A stretch of 64,000 bases of DNA, from contig JAETXT010000001.1 of NCBI GenBank assembly GCA_019188255.1, forward strand, positions 2,666,001-2,730,000. The letters are read 5' to 3'. Shown in pieces: positions 33,823 through 41,849 of the stretch. This stretch comes from Verticillium longisporum. Lineage: Eukaryota > Ascomycota > Sordariomycetes > Glomerellales > Plectosphaerellaceae. A program made the position numbers and the translations under genes. Every line of letters begins with the position of its first letter. Within the stretch, counting starts at the first letter, position 1. The notes under the pieces are model-generated. The model was not told where the DNA came from. It saw nothing but the letters and a program-made list of their open reading frames with translations, and did no database searches.

Positions 33823-36033
33823 TCACCTTCTCCTCTTGGCCTTGCCCTTGTCGGCCCCCGAGGCCTTCTCGGCGGCGGCCTCCACCGTGTGCGTCGCAGC
33901 GCCGTCGATGGGCTCGGCCTGCTTGTCGAGCAGGGCCTCCCCGTCGAGCAGGGCCGTGGCCTTGGCGCGGTCGGCCTCGTCGTCGTCCTCGCCGCCGCCC
34001 TGGCCAAACTCGTTGACGCGCGAGTAGTCGGTCGTGTAGGCCCAGCGCTGGTAGATGTAGACGAAGAAGATGACGTCGTCGCGAAAGGTGGCGAGGCGGT
34101 GCAGGATGGGCATCTTGATGGTAAAGGCAAAGAGGTCGTCGATGAAGGTGTTGAGGAACTTGTACATCATGGCCTTGGCGGGCATGTGGGCGACGCTCTT
34201 GAGGCGGTAGTTGATGTAGAGCGAGGGCACCATCATGAGGAAGCCGTAGGCGTAGACGGAGCCGACGAGGGTGGCGATCATGTACGAGTACCACGACTTG
34301 TGCTCGTCGTAGACGAGCGAGTAGACGGCGTAGGCGATGAGCAGGGGCACGCCGGCCATGTACATGTACTTGAAGGCAATCTCGTCGTACTCCTTGGTCT
34401 TCTCCTCCGTGTCGCTGAGCTTGTGCTTGTCCTCAAAGGCGACGCGATAGGGCAAGAGGGCGCCGGCGTCGGCCGTCGTGACGCGGACGTTGACGACGGT
34501 GGTGATCTTCCAGAGCTCGATGAGGATGCCCATGGCCTGGGAGCCGAGGATGACCCAGCTCGTGTTCTCCGAGTTGTCGATGAGGTAGAGCAGGATGACG
34601 GCCTGCATGAAGGCGTTGGCGAGGATGGAGCGGACCGAGATGCCGACATTGTCCTTCTTCTTGCGGTAGTGGGCAATGTCGGAGCCAAAGGCGAGCATCT
34701 CGAGGATGATGTGGGCGACGGTGACGACGGCCGTGATGGCGAGCAGGTAGGGGTTGGAGTCGAGGAGGATCTCCTTGACCATCTCGACCTCGGTGCCGTC
34801 GCCGCCGCCGGGGGCGGCGTTGCCAAAGGCGGCCTGGCGGGCCGTCTCCTTGCTGCTCAGCTCGATGGACGACATGAGGCCCATCTGCCAGTAGCGCAGG
34901 TTGCCGAGGTCAATGTGGATGGGCAGCTCGGTGACCGTGTCGTTGAGCAGGGTCATGTGCGTGCGCAGCTGCGAGTTGGACAAGAACAGGAAAGGAGCAT
35001 GGGCTGGGAGGGGGGGGGGGGGGGGTCAGCTGGGATTTTGGGAGGAAGACTTGTTGCATGTCTACTCACAGTACCACGAGTTCTGGCCGGTGCCGTCGCG
35101 GGCGTCGGTGGGTTCGAGGTGCAGGAAGTGGCGGGTCGCCGGGTGCAGGCTGCGGTGGTCGAGGACGCCCGAGTCGGGGATCGTGGACAGGGTGATGTTG
35201 GGGTGGTAGTAGCTGGCGATGACGGGGCCGCTGGGCTCCTCGTCCTGGGCGGCGTCGGCATGGGCGTCGCCGCTGTCCAGGAGGGAGCGCGTCTTGGAGA
35301 CCTTCTTCTTGGGGAGGTACTGGGTCAGAGGGTAGGCGAAGTGGTAGGCCGAGGCGACGTCGAAGCCGGCGACGTAGGGGTCGGGCTGCTCGCAGGTCAG
35401 GGCGTGGTAGAAGTGGCCCCAGAGGGTGACGTTGTGCTGGACGGAGGCGGGCACGGTGAAGGTGGCGTCGGCGGAGCGCTTGTCGCTGTAGTTGCCGAGG
35501 TGGAAGTTGGTCTCGCGCAGGACGATCTTGTCGGCAGGCGTCTTGGCGAGGGGCTCGGGGCGGGGCGAGTCGGACAGGGTGACGATGATGTCGATGTGGC
35601 TGTCGAGCGGCCACATGGGGGCGATGCGGGCCGGGTTGGGATCAAAGGTGGCGCCGTCGGCGAGCGTCTTGGGACGGAGGACGTAGGGCGGGATGCCGCC
35701 GAGGTTGGCGGGGACGGTGTAGACCTTGCCGTGGAAATCGGTGACCTCGGTGGCTCCGCCGACGGGCTTCTTGAGGAAATAGTTGGCGCCAAAGTTCATG
35801 GCGGACCAGGTGGCGAAGCCGAAGAGGAGCTTCTGGGTGGTGCTCATGGTGAAGCCCTAGGTTCGTCAGTCCACTGCATGGCTGCATTGTCTCGATGGCT
35901 CCATTGTGTCAATGGCAAGAAGAGGGCGACGGCCAAGACTCACGCCCTGTTGTGGAGGCTGCTGGGGAGCACCGGCAGGCGCAGGCGCTGGCCCGGCGCC
36001 GCCGACGGCAGCGAGGGCATCGACGTGCGGCAT
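33823..36033 (-). CDS. CLPTM1-family multi-pass membrane protein
   Basis: The model is complement(join(33823..35003,35070..35856,35944..36033)), 685 aa. Introns are 66 and 87 nt; the 66-nt one contains an 18-nt C run before its CCCAG acceptor. Exon 1 encodes a Pro/Ala/Gln-rich leader (MPHVDALAAVGG). Exon 2 has an N-terminal hydrophobic segment (LLFGFATWSAMNFGANYFL) and a large luminal domain with N-x-S/T sites (NYSD, NVTL, NITL). Exon 3 has NDTVTELPIHI and about five further hydrophobic segments around YLLAITAVVTVAHIILEML, IAYAVYSLVY and YGFLMMVPSLYINYRL. The family signature is AMMYKFLNTFIDDLFAFTIKMP. The C-terminus is charged and ends KGKAKRRR. Animal CLPTM1 proteins act in the ER on receptor trafficking, and CLPTM1L is a lipid scramblase; the fungal role is inferred to be ER-based. 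Confidence 0.93.
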
Positions 36034-37338
36034 GATGGGAAGCCTCTGGGAGCCTCTGGGATTGTCGGCAGGACTGTTGATGGATCGAGGGTGCTCGAAT
36101 GCAGGTCCTGTGGCAAGCCGTTGTCGAAGGACAAAGCGATCTTGCGGAGGGAGGATGCGGCAATAGTGATGAGGGCACGATGGAAGTCGAAAGAAGGACC
36201 ACCAAATCACGGTCGTGATAGATTGCGAGACGGTGGAGACGCCTGGCCTCAGTGCGGTGTCCACTGTGAGTGCAGCCTCGTGGCAGGCTTGGCAGGTGTG
36301 GCAGGCTTCGTGCCCTGGGCGCAGCAGTCAGGCCTGCCGGCGGCATCGGCGAATCAGGGGGCGCCGGCAGCCCAGCCACGATCGAGCCGGCTGAACCACG
36401 GCAGTCTACCAGCAGTCTACCAGCAGTCTGACCCTGTGGTCCTAGATCCTGGGCCACTGCGGTTGCTACATAGTACCTACAGTTGGGTCCTACCTCCCTA
36501 GGTAGGTACCTACCTTAGGGATCCAAGCCACCGAGCTTGCGCTTTACTTGGAGCTGGAGGGCTCATCCACGCCGCAAACTGACGTAACCAGCAAAGTCAA
36601 TGACTCGCAGCTCCCGAAACGTCCAAGCCCATCACCAGACCATCATCACCTGCACCATCAACCCCAAGAGCTGGATCCATCGGCGGATCCCTGGCATCCT
36701 CGAGGAGCTGGATCCAACTCGGCCCGTTGCTACGCGCACGCGCTCGCGCTCGCGCTCGCTCGGTTCCTGGCAGCACAATGTCTCAACCGTCAGGACCGGA
36801 CGCCGGACTACACCTACGGCCTGTGACCTGTGACCTGTGACCCCAATACAATGGCTTTGGTGGGGGGGGTGAGGCGCGTTCGGCCTTCGCCACTCTTTGA
36901 CCTCCTCGACTTCGTTGGGGCTTCTTCTGTCCATGCTTGACACTACATATATTGGATGCAGACCGCCTTGACGTGCTCGATTCGACCTTCTTCGTCCAGT
37001 CGCTTTCTTCGGTGAAGTCGCTTTCCCAAAGTCACTCTCTACAAGACGGTCCTTCCGGCAGAACCCCTTCCCAGGCCCCACGCCGTCCAGCGACCGCCTC
37101 GTCCTCATCCTCGTCCTCATACTCGTCTTCGTCCCCAACTCGCCTTCTGACTCACGATACGCCAACGCTCTCGAGCCGACAAGACTTGCATCACATCCAC
37201 ATTCTCTTCAGGCTCTCGTCTCACAGCCGCCTGGCACCGCACGCTGCGCACACACGTCGACGCGACCACGCCCACGCCCACGCCCACGCCCACGCCCACG
37301 CCCACGCACACGCACACGCACACGCACACGCACACGCA
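36034..37338. other. divergent promoter region between CLPTM1 and the LOG gene
   Basis: The 1.3-kb region contains GGCAGGCTT/GGCAGGTGT short repeats at 36278-36310 and two and a half copies of a 12-bp unit (CAGCAGTCTACC) at about 36400-36430. A GGTACCTACC cluster lies at 36472-36520, with GTGACCT triplets at 36825-36845 and the CCCACG/CACGCA microsatellite just before the LOG start. No gene seen. Confidence 0.6.
37267..37337 (+). repeat. (CCCACG)n/(CACGCA)n microsatellite directly upstream of the LOG start codon
   Basis: About twelve 6-bp units run to within 2 nt of the ATG at 37339. The frame of the gene stays open through it and back to 36937, so this tract would encode a His-Ala repeat if translation began upstream. 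The more conservative reading is a 5' UTR repeat. Confidence 0.85.
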
Positions 37339-38239
37339 ATGGCTTCCGGCGGCCCCTCCCCCCTCCCGTCCTTCCCCGCCTCCCGCTCCGGCACGCCCTC
37401 GTCCGCCACGGCCAACGGCACCAAGAGGACCAAGATTTGCGTCTACTGCGGTGCCTCGGCCGGCCTGAAGCCCACCCACATGGAGGCCGCGCGCGCGCTG
37501 GCCAAGATCATGGCCGAGAACAACATTGACCTGGGTGCGTACAGCTTGTCTCCCATCTCATCATCGGCCCGTTCCTGCGATGGAACGACCTCGCACAAGC
37601 ACACCTCGCACGAAGCATCCCCCACACCATACAAATCCACCCACGTCGTCGTACTACCTGCTTTGGCCATCATTTGTACAAAACTGACATGCAACAGTCT
37701 ACGGCGGCGGCACAGTCGGCCTCATGGGCGAGGTGGCCAAGTCGCTCGTGGCGCTCGCAGGCCCCGACGCGGTCCACGGCATCATCCCCGAGGCCCTCGT
37801 GCGCTTCGAGCGCGACGACACGTACCAGTCGGTCAACGGCGACAACATGCGCATCCCCGAGGAGGCCGTCTACGGGCGCACGACGGTCGTCAAGGACATG
37901 CACACGCGCAAGCACATGATGGCCCAGGAGGTCTTCGCCGGCGGGCCCGGCTCGGGCTTCCTCGCCCTCGCCGGCGGCTACGGCACCATTGAGGAGGTGC
38001 TCGAGACGGCGACCTGGAACCAGCTCGGCATCCACGACCGCGGCATCTGCCTGCTCAACATTGACGGCTTCTACGACGGCATCCTCACCTGGATCCGCCG
38101 CGCCGTCGACGAGGGCTTCATCCGCGGCGGCAACGCCGACATCCTCGTGACGGCGCCCGATCCCGCCAGTGCCGTCAAAGCCCTCGCCGAGTACAAGGCG
38201 CCCTCGTCGACGTTTAAGCTCGAGTGGAACAAGACGTGA
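37339..38239 (+). CDS. LOG-family phosphoribohydrolase (lysine-decarboxylase-like fold)
   Basis: The model is join(37339..37534,37698..38239), 245 aa. The 163-nt intron has a GTGCGT donor and CAACAG acceptor. Family members cleave the ribose-5-phosphate from cytokinin or other nucleoside 5'-monophosphates. Seen: KICVYCGASAG (Rossmann-type start), VYGGGTVGLMG, the substrate Arg-Lys in MHTRKHMM, and AGGYGTIEEVLE. The last is the PGGxGTxxE motif with Ala for Pro, as in many fungal members. The first ~30 residues are a Ser/Pro/Ala-rich extension. The protein is probably cytosolic. The substrate cannot be read; fungal LOGs may make cytokinins or only salvage nucleotides. Confidence 0.9.
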
Positions 38240-38539
38240 GCGCCATGCTGTCGTTGTGGACATGGTCGAGGGAGGACCGAGCAGTCTGACGCAGCGGCGG
38301 GTGTGCTTGTGGGGCCGGGCCGCCTTTGTCTGCGGATATGGCTCGCCCGGTGGCCCGGTTTTCACGGTTTTGTTGCTGTCTTCTCCCGAGGGTCTGAGGG
38401 TGACTGGCTACCGGACGAGTGTCGGGAAAGGCGTACAGGTTTCGGTCGGGTAGCATGACGCAGGCCATGTATGTACGGTAGCATTTAGACAGACGGTGTT
38501 TTGGATATTGACACTTTCTCTCTTCTCTCAGAGGTGCGT

Positions 38540-38793
38540 CCCTTTAGTGCCCAAATTTGGCCTCAGTATACGTTAATCACCGCCTGCCAAGCTGCTTAAA
38601 GAGCTTGAAGGTGGATCTCGGCTGGTACAACCTCCGTCCATGAGTAAGGGCGGATATGCCTGTGAAATACAGGTACTGTACAGGCATCTAGATATACTGC
38701 CCACTTTGTCCTTTGATTTAATTGGTGACATAATTTCTATCACTCGGCTATCGATCTTACGAAGTACTGAAGCCAAATTTGGGCACTAGAGGG
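38540..38793. mobile_element. MITE-like element with 29-bp terminal inverted repeats
   Basis: The left end (38540-38568) reads CCCTTTAGTGCCCAAATTTG then GCCTCAGTA. The right end (38765-38793) is its reverse complement with two mismatches in 29 positions. The core TA-GTGCCCAAATTTGGC ... GCCAAATTTGGGCAC-TA could represent a TA target site flanking 22-bp repeats, as in Tc1/mariner-type elements. The interior of ~195 bp is more AT-rich than the surroundings and has no transposase frame, so it is non-autonomous. The superfamily is inferred from the TA only. Confidence 0.8.
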
Positions 38794-39173
38794 TTAAGTG
38801 GGATCCATGAACAGAGCAGAACATACGCCACACACAACACACGGCAAGACACGGCCGTGTACATGCCAACCGATACACCGAGCCTAGAGGCGCTGACGCC
38901 ACGGAACTGATCGAATGAATTTACCTTGAAACAGAGAATCCTGCCCCCCCCCCAAAGACCTGATAAACTCCCGTAAACCAGCGATCAACCAGGCTATGGC
39001 TATTTTGACGGTCCAAGGACGGTGCGGCACGGGCGATTTTTGTCTACATGGATTTTTATAGTGGCGTTTACAAATCATCATCATGATCATCGTCCTTCTC
39101 ATGCTTGGGCTGCGCTCCGTAGTCACAAATGGCGAGCGATCAGGTAAAGACAACAAAGCACACTGCCTGACAT

Positions 39174-39221
39174 GATGCGCAGCACAGACGATGCGCAGCA
39201 CAGACGATGCGCAGCACAGAC
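39174..39221 (+). repeat. three copies of a 16-bp repeat (GATGCGCAGCACAGAC)
   Basis: Three perfect head-to-tail copies lie about 80 nt downstream of the PRE5 stop codon, in the 3' UTR or terminator region. Confidence 0.9.
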
Positions 39222-39302
39222 GATGCATCATGACGGCTCATTCCCTCTACGGCCATCTAATAGTACAATGCTTGCCGTCCCTCGGCTTGTGACCCCGGCA
39301 TC

Positions 39303-40380
39303 CTACTCGTCCACCGTCATGCGGTCCCCGTCGCCCTCGCCCTCGCCCTCGCCCTCGGCCTCGCCCTCACCGTCGGCTGGCGCGGCCGCAGCGTCGATCC
39401 ACACCTTGACGTCCTGTCCGTCGAGCACCTGGAAGGGCTCGAGCTGCTTCTTGCCGTCGGCAAAGCCGACGGTGGCGATGCTCGTGTTCTCGACGGTCAG
39501 CTCGCGGTCCTGGACGAGGCTCTCGCGCAGGGCGCGCAGGCCGTGGCGCACGAGGTCATCGCGGCTGCAGGCGGCAAAGGCGTCGACGTTGCGCTCGAGG
39601 TAGGTGCGGGCCATCTGGGAGCGGGCGCCAATGGCAAAGGCGGCCATCTCCTCGGTCATGCCCGAGGGCTGGAACTCGAAGAGGTGGGGCCCCGTCTCGT
39701 CGACGCCGGCGACGAGCAGGCCGACGCCGTAGGGCCGCTTGCCGTACATCTGCGTGTTGATCTGGGCCTTTTCGCCGATGAGGTCGACGAGCGCGCAGCG
39801 GCATGGAGCGGCCGTAGGTCATGCGGTGGCCGAGGCACTGCTGCTTCATAAAGTTGGAGAGGACGCGGGCGTCCGAGGTGAGGCCGGCGATGGCGATGCC
39901 GGCGTGCTCGTCGACGGAGAAGAGCTTCTTCTGGTACGAGGAGAGCTCCTCGGCGTTGCGCTGCGCGTGTTAGCGGTGTGGCATGGGCATTGCCGCGCGT
40001 AGATCGCCGTGCAGCGTAGATCGCCAGTGCATAGGCAGCACAGGCACAAAGGCAGCACAGGCAGCACAGGCAGCACAGGCAGCACAGGCAGCACAGGCAG
40101 CACAGGCAGCACAGGCAGCACAGGCAGCATAGGCAGCATCGGGCAGGCAGCATACCTTGACGGCGACCAGGACGGCGTGTGTTTTGCTGACGATGCCGAC
40201 CACGACGGAGCCCTGCTTGACGGCCTCGGCGGCATACTCGATCTGGAATATCCTGCCCTGGGGCGAGCTGTCGCAGTGTTAGCGGGGAGGCCGGCGGTGG
40301 GCGAGGCGTGGCCGTGTGAGGCACGCAGGAGGGAACGCGTACAATGTGACCGAGTCGTTGTCGTAGTTGTTCCTGAACAT
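39303..40380 (-). CDS. PRE5: 20S proteasome subunit alpha-6 (PRE5/PSMA1) with an apparent 2-nt frameshift
   Basis: The model is complement(join(39303..39960,40156..40267,40343..40380)), about 269 aa if two bases are restored. Introns are 75 nt and 195 nt; the long one carries a 9-bp minisatellite. The product is a structural alpha-ring subunit of the 20S proteasome. Seen: [13 protein letters not shown], the alpha-subunit signature [40 protein letters not shown], and [12 protein letters not shown], followed by [12 protein letters not shown]. An acidic C-terminal tail ([15 protein letters not shown]) follows. Between MPLRA and [14 protein letters not shown] the frame jumps; the coding strand lacks one GC dinucleotide in a GCGCGC run (39791-39796). 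Because the gene is essential in fungi, an assembly error is more likely than a real break. It is divergent from VPS55. Confidence 0.88.
40034..40140 (+). repeat. 9-bp minisatellite (GGCAGCACA)n inside PRE5 intron 2
   Basis: Eight perfect 9-bp copies (40051-40122) are followed by two variants and preceded by two diverged ones. The whole array lies within the 195-nt second intron of PRE5. The plus-strand frame would read Gly-Ser-Thr repeats but is not a gene. Confidence 0.92.
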
Positions 40381-40907
40381 GCTGGTGCCGGATTGTGTGT
40401 GTTGTTGGATGGATTCGGGGGCACAGGCAAGGTCGGAGGGGTAGATTCGGGATGGGCGGTGGTGATGGTTGGGTGTGGTTGTGGTTGTGGTTGTGGTATG
40501 GTCTGGTCAGGTCGGAGGGAGCTTCATCAATCGAGCTGCCGTCGAGCAGCGCCAGGCAGCTCGAGCTTCGTAGCATCTCGGCGGGGCTGTGGCGTCGCTG
40601 TAACTGTGGCTGTGCCATGACACCTTTTGGTGCATGGGCTGCTTTCAGGCATATGCACATAGTAAGCATGCAAGTAAGAGGATCGGCCGAGGTGACGTTG
40701 CTCCGACCAAGAGGCTGCGACATGGACATCGCCAACTTGCACTCCAGCCTCAGCCTCTCCAGCTTCCAGCTTCCACCTCGACCATCATCCCACCATCCGC
40801 ACCGGACCGCGCGCCAGAAGCTGCAAGCTGTCGCTGCCGATTCTTGACGATCAGACACATCGAGACATATCAGCAGCGCTACCGCCACCGCCGCCGCCAC
40901 CGCCGCC
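40381..40907. other. divergent promoter region of PRE5 and VPS55
   Basis: About 530 bp contain a GGTTGT repeat run at 40474-40500 and a CCGCCA run just before the VPS55 start. No gene seen. Confidence 0.6.
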
Positions 40908-41345
40908 ATGCCGACCGCCGGCCTCAAGACCATCATCGCCCTCTCGTTCGTCCTCGCCGTCGGCTTCCTGCTCGTCATCCTGTCGTGCGCCCTCTACAAC
41001 GTCTACTACCCGCTGCTCGTCGTCGCCACCTACGTCCTGGCCCCCGTGCCCAACTGGATCTGCTCGCGCTGCGCCAACCCCGACGACTTTGTCGAGAGCT
41101 CGGGCGGCGCCATCCTCGACCTCGGCCGCTTCTGCACCGCCTTTCTCGTCGTCATGGGCATTGGTGGGTTTGTCCTCTGCTTCTGCCAAGCCCGTATGCT
41201 GACCTGTGTAGCGCTGCCCTTTGTGCTCGCCCACGCCGCCCTCATCCAGACGGGCGCCCTCGTCATGTCCGTTGTCGGCGGTCTGCTGATCTACGGCACC
41301 ATCATCAGCTTTGGCATGTTCTTCCAGGAGGAGCAGGAGTTTTAG
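40908..41345 (+). CDS. VPS55: Vps55-family endosomal membrane protein
   Basis: The model is join(40908..41163,41212..41345), 129 aa, the usual family size. The 48-nt intron has a GTGGGT donor, GCTGAC branch and TGTGTAG acceptor. Vps55 is a four-helix protein of late endosomes that acts with Vps68 in trafficking to the vacuole (animal relative: OB-RGRP/LEPROT). Hydrophobic segments: TIIALSFVLAVGFLLVILS, YYPLLVVATYVLAPVP, FCTAFLVVMGIALPFVLAH and VMSVVGGLLIYGTIISF. The NPDDFVESSG loop is typical of the family. The intron is a multiple of three and has no stop; retention would insert 16 mainly hydrophobic residues in the third helix. Splicing restores the usual helix, so it is preferred. Confidence 0.9.
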   Translation: MPTAGLKTIIALSFVLAVGFLLVILSCALYNVYYPLLVVATYVLAPVPNWICSRCANPDDFVESSGGAILDLGRFCTAFLVVMGIGGFVLCFCQARMLTCVALPFVLAHAALIQTGALVMSVVGGLLIYGTIISFGMFFQEEQEF

Positions 41346-41849
41346 GTCCGGGGGCGGGGGCGGACGCAGAGGCGAGGACGACGAAGATTTCACGAGGGCC
41401 TACGGGTCTGTATTACTACATGGGACGGCAGGGGATGCGACGGCAGGCTAGGCGGGACGGAGACGGAGGAAACATGATGAACATGCATACAGTATATGTA
41501 GGACCAAGGTCATTTAGCATGGGGTCGAATCACAAAGATGCAAGTTTACCCTGAGATGTAGTCCTGAGATTTAGTCCTGAGATCCTGAGATTTAGTCCTG
41601 AGATTTAGATCCTGAGATCCTGAGATATAGATCCTGAGATATAGATCCTGAGATGGAGATCCTGAATCCTGAGTACTGAGACTTTGATGCCTGAAATAAT
41701 CCTGCCGATACGTTGAGTATCCCAAACGCCAGCCCATGCACCTCTATCCGTGTTGAGTCTCGCCAGCCAACTCCATACACTCCCAATCTATTCCAGCCGT
41801 CTGTCCAGCCGTCTGTCCAGCCGTTTACTGTCACTGCTTCAGCTATCAG
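41346..41849. other. convergent gap with CTGAGAT repeats
   Basis: A 500-bp gap lies between VPS55 (+) and PABA synthase (-). At 41550-41665 there are about ten imperfect copies of a 10-13 bp unit (ATCCTGAGAT, TTTAGTCCTGAG). A short CCAGCCGTCTGT duplication lies at 41797-41825. No gene seen. Confidence 0.65.
41550..41665 (+). repeat. degenerate CCTGAGAT(TTAGT/CCTGAG) tandem repeat
   Basis: About ten diverged 10-13 bp units lie about 200-315 nt downstream of the VPS55 stop and about the same distance from the PABA synthase stop. Confidence 0.85.

Larger units (their letters stand above)
38240..39302. other. convergent intergenic region containing a MITE and a 16-bp tandem repeat
   Basis: This 1.06-kb gap separates the LOG (+) and PRE5 (-) gene ends. 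It includes the 254-bp inverted-repeat element at 38540-38793 and three copies of a 16-bp unit at 39174-39221. No gene seen. Confidence 0.6.

Noticed and set aside
34981..35069. frameshift in CLPTM1 at the G/C homopolymer
   Set aside because: A 66-nt intron (35004..35069) that contains the homopolymer joins the two frames in phase.
33661..36501. 946-codon open frame on the plus strand
   Set aside because: It is antisense to CLPTM1. Composition is Val/Gly/Asp-rich as expected from reading GC-rich codons backwards, and the minus strand encodes recognisable CLPTM1 motifs with proper introns.
40009..40620. Gly-Ser-Thr repeat protein on the plus strand
   Set aside because: It is the 9-bp minisatellite inside the PRE5 intron read on the opposite strand.
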